In this document: positions 59,517 through 64,000 of the stretch, in pieces
How positions within the stretch are numbered: position 1 is the first letter of the stretch
Layout of the letters: each line of letters starts with the position of its first letter
Source of the DNA: Sinorhizobium sp. RAC02
Lineage (GTDB): Bacteria; Pseudomonadota; Alphaproteobacteria; Rhizobiales; Rhizobiaceae
Direction of reading: 5' to 3'
NCBI RefSeq assembly: GCF_001713395.1
Contig: NZ_CP016450.1
Location: forward strand, 1,550,001 to 1,614,000
DNA length: 64,000 bases
Notes under the pieces: generated by a model
Seen by the model: the letters and a program-made list of their open reading frames with translations, nothing else
The model's database searches: none
What the model was told of the DNA's origin: nothing
Position numbers and translations under genes: made by a program

Positions 59517-60821
59517 TTACTCCGCTGCTTCCAGCACCGCGCCATGGTCCATGGCGTTGGCCGTGTATTGGTCGATCCGCGCCTCGATTTCGGGGCGGAA
59601 GTTGCGAATGAGGCCCTGGATCGGCCAGGCCGCCGCGTCGCCGAGCGCACAGATCGTGTGACCTTCGATCTGCTTGGTGACGTCGAACAGCATGTCGATT
59701 TCGCGCTTCTGGGCATTGCCCGTGACCATGCGCTGCATGACGCGCATCATCCAGCCGGTGCCTTCGCGGCACGGCGTGCACTGGCCGCAGCTCTCGTGCT
59801 TGAAGAAGGCCGAGATGCGCCAGATCGCCTTGATGATGTCGGTCGAGCGATCCATGATGATCATGCCGCCGGTGCCGAAGGAGGAATTGACCTCGCGCAG
59901 ACCGTCGAAGTCGAGCGTGACGTTCATCATGTCCTCGGCCTTGACGACCGGGCAGGATGCGCCGCCGGGGATGACGGCCAGAAGGTTGTCCCAGCCACCG
60001 CGAATACCGCCGCCGTGCTTTTCGACCATCTCCTTAAAGGAGATGCTCATGCTCTCTTCGATCGTGCAGGGCGTGTTGACGTGGCCCGACATCATGAACA
60101 GCTTGGTGCCGACATTGTTCGGACGGCCGAACGAGGAGAACCAGGCGGCGCCACGGCGCAGGATCGTCGGTGTGACGGCGATCGATTCGACGTTGTTGAC
60201 GGTCGTCGGGCAGCCATAGAGACCCATGTTCGCCGGGAACGGCGGCTTCAGGCGCGGCTGGCCCTTCTTGCCTTCCAGGCTTTCGAGCAGCGCGGTTTCT
60301 TCGCCGCAGATATAAGCGCCGGCGCCGTGATGGACATAGACGTCGATGTCGTAGCCGAGCTTGTTGTTCTTGCCGAGCAGGCCGGCGTCATAGCACTCGT
60401 CGATCGCCGCCTGCAGCGCTTCGCGCTCGCGGATGAACTCACCGCGCACGTATATATAGGCCGCATGGGCGCCCATGGCGAAGGACGCGATCACGCAGCC
60501 TTCGATCAGCGTATGCGGATCGTGGCGCAGGATGTCGCGGTCCTTGCAGGTGCCGGGCTCGGATTCGTCGGCATTGACGACGAGATAGTGCGGACGACCG
60601 TCGGATTCCTTCGGCATGAAGGACCACTTGAGGCCGGTCGGGAAGCCGGCGCCGCCGCGGCCGCGCAGGCCCGACGCCTTGACTTCGTTGACGATCCAGT
60701 CGCGGCCCTTTTCGAGCAGCTGCTTCGTGCCGTCCCAATGCCCCCGGGCCATGGCGCCTTTCAGCGACTTGTCCTTGGTGCCGTAGATATTGGTGAAGAT
60801 ACGATCCTGGTCCTTAAGCAT
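59517..60821 (-). CDS. nuoF: NADH-quinone oxidoreductase subunit F
   Basis: A 434-residue flavoprotein that oxidises NADH. The NADH/FMN motifs [20 protein letters not shown] (about residues 52-71) and [10 protein letters not shown], and the N3 cluster motif [14 protein letters not shown] near residue 351, are complete. It lies 5 bp after the 208-residue membrane protein gene. Confidence 0.98.
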   Translation of the reverse strand: MLKDQDRIFTNIYGTKDKSLKGAMARGHWDGTKQLLEKGRDWIVNEVKASGLRGRGGAGFPTGLKWSFMPKESDGRPHYLVVNADESEPGTCKDRDILRHDPHTLIEGCVIASFAMGAHAAYIYVRGEFIREREALQAAIDECYDAGLLGKNNKLGYDIDVYVHHGAGAYICGEETALLESLEGKKGQPRLKPPFPANMGLYGCPTTVNNVESIAVTPTILRRGAAWFSSFGRPNNVGTKLFMMSGHVNTPCTIEESMSISFKEMVEKHGGGIRGGWDNLLAVIPGGASCPVVKAEDMMNVTLDFDGLREVNSSFGTGGMIIMDRSTDIIKAIWRISAFFKHESCGQCTPCREGTGWMMRVMQRMVTGNAQKREIDMLFDVTKQIEGHTICALGDAAAWPIQGLIRNFRPEIEARIDQYTANAMDHGAVLEAAE

Positions 60822-60826
60822 GGTTC

Positions 60827-61453
60827 TTACCCGCCATTTTCCGTGGCATTGCCGGCGCCGAAAACGCGTCGCGCAATGAATTGAAATGCTACGCCGCCGG
60901 CAACCGCACTACCCGCCGCCTTCAGCAGCAGCAGCGCTACGGCGCCCATATCGGCCGCCTGCAGGCCGTCCTTGAACGCTGTCTGCTCGCCGACTTCCAC
61001 GCCCAGAACCTCGGAAGGCGCCAGGAATGTTGAATAGACAAAGTAGCCGAACCCGACAAGCGCGCCTGCCAGATAGGCCGGCGACTTGAAGGGATTGGTG
61101 CGGACGGCATGAAGGTCGTCCAGCGACTTGCGAAACTTGTTGGCCACCCAGTAGAAGAACAGGCCAGCCAGCAGCGAGGTCAGCACGACGCGGACTGGAT
61201 CCGTCCGGCCGCTCATCACCACGTTGAAGTAGGCCGCAAACAGCGCCATGCCGACGCCGACGGCCTTCGGCCAGTGCTTTTCGATGAAGACGATCGTCGG
61301 GTTGGCCTCGCGCGGCTCATCGCCACGCACCATTACCCGGCTGCGGTCCCCCGATACCTGGTGCGGGCTGGCGGCCTGCGGCAGGCGCGCGGACGCCATC
61401 GGGGTTTTAACCCCGACATCGCTCTCCACGCCTTTCTTGCCGAACGCTGCCAT
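60827..61453 (-). CDS. Hypothetical membrane protein between nuoE and nuoF
   Basis: A 208-residue protein. A polar N-terminus of about 65 residues is followed by three or four hydrophobic segments (about 66-82, 88-103, 125-143 and 168-195). A conserved-looking basic loop [20 protein letters not shown] sits between helices 2 and 3. No family is recognised. Spacing of 12 bp after nuoE and 5 bp before nuoF makes co-transcription near certain. It could aid complex I assembly, but that is guesswork. Confidence 0.8.
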   Translation of the reverse strand: MAAFGKKGVESDVGVKTPMASARLPQAASPHQVSGDRSRVMVRGDEPREANPTIVFIEKHWPKAVGVGMALFAAYFNVVMSGRTDPVRVVLTSLLAGLFFYWVANKFRKSLDDLHAVRTNPFKSPAYLAGALVGFGYFVYSTFLAPSEVLGVEVGEQTAFKDGLQAADMGAVALLLLKAAGSAVAGGVAFQFIARRVFGAGNATENGG

Positions 61454-61465
61454 CCGTTTCCTGCC

Positions 61466-62602
61466 TTACCGCGGCTTCTTGCCGAAGACGCGGATGTATT
61501 CCGCTTCGCCGCCCTTGGCGAGCGCCTTGGCCTGCTTGACCCAGTCGTCGCGATCGATGCGGCCCTTGAAATTCAGATAACCATCGACCCAGTCGCGCTC
61601 CGCCTTCTTCCACCCGGCGACTTGCGCGAAGGTGAAGATGCCGAGTTCGTGCAGGATGCCCTCGATCTTCGGGCCGACGCCGGAGATGAGCTCCAGGTCG
61701 TCCGGGGTCTCGGGACGCGCGATGCCGGCCGGACGGTTCTTGTCTTCCAGCGACGGCTTGCCGACGGCTGCCGCAACCGGCTGCTTGGCAGCGGCATCGC
61801 CACCTTCGGCGCGCGTGTCGCCCTTGGCCTTGCTGTTCGCGGCGGCCTCGGCCTTGGCGTTTGCCGGCGTCTTCAGCGCGGGGTCGGTTTCGACGGCGTC
61901 CGTCTTCGGCTTTGCGGCATTCGACGGAGGAACGCTGACACTGTCCTCGTCCGCCTTCTTGGCGCGGGTCGTCGTCTTCTTTACAGCCGGATCCGGTTCC
62001 GTGAGGCTGGTAAGACCACCGGCCGGCGCGGAATAGATGCGGTCGATCTGCGTGCCGGTCTCGACGGTCGAGCCTTTGCCGGCATCGAAACGGTCGATGA
62101 TGTGCTCGAGCTGCGTCGGCGTCAGATCCTCGAAACTGTCCTTGAAGATCATGATCATCGGCGCGTTGACGCAGGCGCCCTGACACTCGACTTCTTCCCA
62201 GGACAGCGTGCCGCTCTCGTTGAGATGGAAAGGCTCGGCGTGGATGCGCTTCTTGCAGACGTTGATCAGGTCTTCCGCGCCGCGCAGCATGCAGGGCGTC
62301 GTGCCGCAAACCTGGACATGGGCGCGCGTACCGACCGGCAGCAGCTGGAATTGCGTGTAGAAGGTCGCGACCTCAAGCACGCGGATATAGGCCATGTCGA
62401 GCATGTCGGCGACGGATTCGATCGCCGCCTTGGTGACCCAGCCATCCTGCTCCTGCGCCCGCATGAGAAGCGGGATGACCGCCGACTGCTGGCGGCCCTT
62501 CGGGTACTTGTTGATCGTTGCCTTGGCCCAGGTCGCATTCTCCTTGGAGAAGGCGAAGCTTGCGGGCTGGACATTGTCTTCGGCTAGTCGACGAACGGAC
62601 AT
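61466..62602 (-). CDS. nuoE: NADH-quinone oxidoreductase subunit E with long C-terminal HhH extension
   Basis: A 378-residue NuoE, about twice the usual length. Residues 1-170 form the thioredoxin-like 2Fe-2S domain with CGTTPC and CQGAC ligands. From about 195 comes a Lys/Ala/Pro-rich low-complexity linker of about 110 residues. The last 70 residues form a helix-hairpin-helix module (DDLELISGVGPKIEGILHEL ... WVKQAKALAKG) found again in the 215-residue protein three genes downstream. ATG 62602 is chosen; the upstream frame is spurious. The extension is typical of some rhizobia rather than E. coli. Confidence 0.95.
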   Translation of the reverse strand: MSVRRLAEDNVQPASFAFSKENATWAKATINKYPKGRQQSAVIPLLMRAQEQDGWVTKAAIESVADMLDMAYIRVLEVATFYTQFQLLPVGTRAHVQVCGTTPCMLRGAEDLINVCKKRIHAEPFHLNESGTLSWEEVECQGACVNAPMIMIFKDSFEDLTPTQLEHIIDRFDAGKGSTVETGTQIDRIYSAPAGGLTSLTEPDPAVKKTTTRAKKADEDSVSVPPSNAAKPKTDAVETDPALKTPANAKAEAAANSKAKGDTRAEGGDAAAKQPVAAAVGKPSLEDKNRPAGIARPETPDDLELISGVGPKIEGILHELGIFTFAQVAGWKKAERDWVDGYLNFKGRIDRDDWVKQAKALAKGGEAEYIRVFGKKPR

Positions 62603-62618
62603 TCTGTAACGCCTTGTG

Positions 62619-62861
62619 TCAGTTAATCTGTCGGCACTGCGTTTCCGTCGTGTTGACGAACTCGCAGGCATAGGCCGACTTGTCATTCTGCATGAATACG
62701 ACGTAGCGGCTGCCGTTCGGCGCCGCCGCCTTGATCTGGTAGCCCTGGCTCGCCAGTTCGCCGATGGTGGACGACACGATCGGCGGCTCCTCCGCCTGCT
62801 GCGCGTTTGCGGCAGCGGCGGTCAGAAGCACGGCGGCGATGGCAGGGACCAGTTTCAGCAT
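62619..62861 (-). CDS. Small exported hypothetical protein between nuoD and nuoE
   Basis: An 80-residue protein with a signal peptide (LKLVPAIAAVLLTAAAANAQ, residues 2-21) and a mature part of about 60 residues containing two Cys (CEF and CRQ) that may pair. Its ATG overlaps the nuoD stop in a TGATG arrangement, so it is translationally coupled. No known family. Being periplasmic, it cannot join the peripheral arm; its role is unknown. Confidence 0.8.
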   Translation of the reverse strand: MLKLVPAIAAVLLTAAAANAQQAEEPPIVSSTIGELASQGYQIKAAAPNGSRYVVFMQNDKSAYACEFVNTTETQCRQIN

Positions 62862-64000
62862 CAACGGTCAACCTCTCCGAACACGATGTCGAGGGAGCCG
62901 AGGATTGCCGACACGTCGGCGAGCTGGTGGCCGCGACAGATGAAATCCATCGCCTGGAGATGGGCGTAGCCCGGGGCGCGGATCTTGCAGCGGTAGGGCT
63001 TGTTGGTACCGTCGGCGACGACATAGACGCCGAACTCGCCCTTCGGCGCTTCGACGGCTGCGTACACTTCGCCGGCCGGCACGTGGTAGCCTTCGGTATA
63101 GAGCTTGAAATGGTGGATGAGCCCTTCCATCGAACGCTTCATCTGGCCACGCTTCGGCGGAACCATCTTGCCGTCGATCGAGGAGACCGGGCCGACCTTG
63201 GCGATACCGAGCAGGCGATCGACGCACTGGCGCATGATCTTGGCCGATTCGCGCATTTCGATCATGCGGATCACGTAACGGTCGTAGCAGTCGCCGTTCT
63301 TGCCAATCGGAATGTCGAAGTCGAGGTCGGAATAGCACTCATAGGGCTGCGAGCGGCGCAGGTCCCAGGCAGCGCCCGAACCGCGCACCATGACGCCCGA
63401 AAAACCCCAGGCCCAGCAATCTTCCAGCTTCACGACGCCGATATCGACGTTGCGCTGCTTGAAGATGCGGTTGCCGGTCAAGAGTTCGTCGATGTCGTCA
63501 ACGGTCTTCAGGAACGGGTCGATCCACTTGCCGATGTCTTCCACCAGCTCGTGCGGCAGGTCCTGGTGCACGCCGCCCGGACGGATGTAGGCCGAGTGCA
63601 TGCGCGCGCCACAGGCACGCTCGTAGAACACCATCAGCTTTTCGCGCTCCTCGAAGCCCCAGAGCGGCGGCGTCAGCGCGCCGACGTCCATGGCCTGGGT
63701 CGTCACGTTGAGAAGATGCGAGAGAATGCGGCCGATTTCGGAATAGAGCACGCGGATCAACTGGCCGCGGATTGGAACTTCGGTGCCCGTCAGGCGCTCG
63801 ACGGCGAGCGCGAAGGCATGCTCCTGGTTCATCGGCGCCACGTAGTCGAGGCGGTCGAAATAGGGCACGGCCTGAAGATAGGTCTTCGTCTCGATCAGTT
63901 TCTCGGTGCCGCGGTGCAGCAGGCCGATATGCGGATCGACGCGCTCGACGATTTCACCGTCGAGCTCCAGCACGAGGCGCAACACCCCGTGTGCCGCCGG
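62861..64000 (-). CDS. nuoD: NADH-quinone oxidoreductase subunit D (N-terminus beyond window edge)
   Basis: Partial gene, about 379 residues visible. The 49-kDa subunit lines the quinone site. [17 protein letters not shown] and [18 protein letters not shown] near the window edge, then [13 protein letters not shown] and the C-terminal [13 protein letters not shown], are intact. nuoA, nuoB and nuoC must lie further right. The stop at 62861-62863 couples to the next gene. Confidence 0.97.
   Translation of the reverse strand, partial: PAAHGVLRLVLELDGEIVERVDPHIGLLHRGTEKLIETKTYLQAVPYFDRLDYVAPMNQEHAFALAVERLTGTEVPIRGQLIRVLYSEIGRILSHLLNVTTQAMDVGALTPPLWGFEEREKLMVFYERACGARMHSAYIRPGGVHQDLPHELVEDIGKWIDPFLKTVDDIDELLTGNRIFKQRNVDIGVVKLEDCWAWGFSGVMVRGSGAAWDLRRSQPYECYSDLDFDIPIGKNGDCYDRYVIRMIEMRESAKIMRQCVDRLLGIAKVGPVSSIDGKMVPPKRGQMKRSMEGLIHHFKLYTEGYHVPAGEVYAAVEAPKGEFGVYVVADGTNKPYRCKIRAPGYAHLQAMDFICRGHQLADVSAILGSLDIVFGEVDR

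Noticed and set aside
56864-59611. 915-codon plus-strand frame antisense to nuoG
   Set aside because: Shadow of nuoG and the HhH protein gene; no domain is recognisable.

Overview
The window reads as a chromosomal segment of a Rhizobiaceae alphaproteobacterium (Rhizobium, Agrobacterium, Ensifer or Shinella type; the genus cannot be settled from sequence reading alone). The clues are a high-GC coding bias, a bacterial NDUFA12 homologue, a divK-pleD pair, a short prolyl-tRNA synthetase without an editing domain, DUF1467, DUF3572, DUF2155 and DUF983 genes, a Zn-ribbon DinB, and palindromic repeats resembling rhizobial intergenic mosaic elements. Nearly everything is dense single-copy chromosomal housekeeping.

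Layout. 1-3150 (minus): DUF2155, NDUFA12-like, a GNAT enzyme and gatB. 3281-8377: a looser block holding DUF1294, an Rrf2 regulator with a thioredoxin-reductase-like flavoprotein, a YjhX/TopAI-type toxin homologue facing a GNAT gene, a slipin, two overlapping atypical tRNA genes and a palindromic repeat. 8378-11939 (minus): a probable operon of a metallo-beta-lactamase-fold hydrolase, a possible PD-(D/E)XK protein, gatC, a GNAT enzyme and gatA. 12087-16066: PhnA-like, ruvX, small membrane proteins, an AEC transporter and an AidB-like acyl-CoA dehydrogenase. 16239-28408 (mostly plus): pyrB, a dihydroorotase-like pyrC lacking its metal ligands, plsY, dprA, topA, rnr, DUF983, NUDIX, MFS and rpmG. 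29101-32700: pleD and divK (minus), then DUF3572 and dinB (plus). 32710-36994: an RTX-type protein, an L,D-transpeptidase and a DMP19-like protein. 37091-64000 (mostly minus): dnaE, lolD, lolC, proS, DUF1467, an epimerase, rnj, birA and the complex I operon from nuoN up to a truncated nuoD, with three non-canonical genes between nuoD and nuoG.

How the parts relate. gatB, gatA and gatC make the amidotransferase that completes Gln-tRNA and/or Asn-tRNA. pyrB with the degenerate pyrC probably forms a structural ATCase complex. DivK and PleD link cell-cycle signalling to cyclic-di-GMP. LolC and LolD export lipoproteins, and the nuo genes build respiratory complex I, with NDUFA12 as an accessory/assembly factor at the other end of the window.

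No CRISPR array, prophage or large defence island is visible. The most notable items are the TopAI-like gene about 15 kb from topA, the two overlapping tRNA-like genes that lack U33, a helix-hairpin-helix module shared by the NuoE tail and a separate nuo-operon protein, two candidate small RNAs ending in strong terminators, a palindrome-rich region upstream of topA, and short membrane-protein ORFs of 28 and 43 codons.
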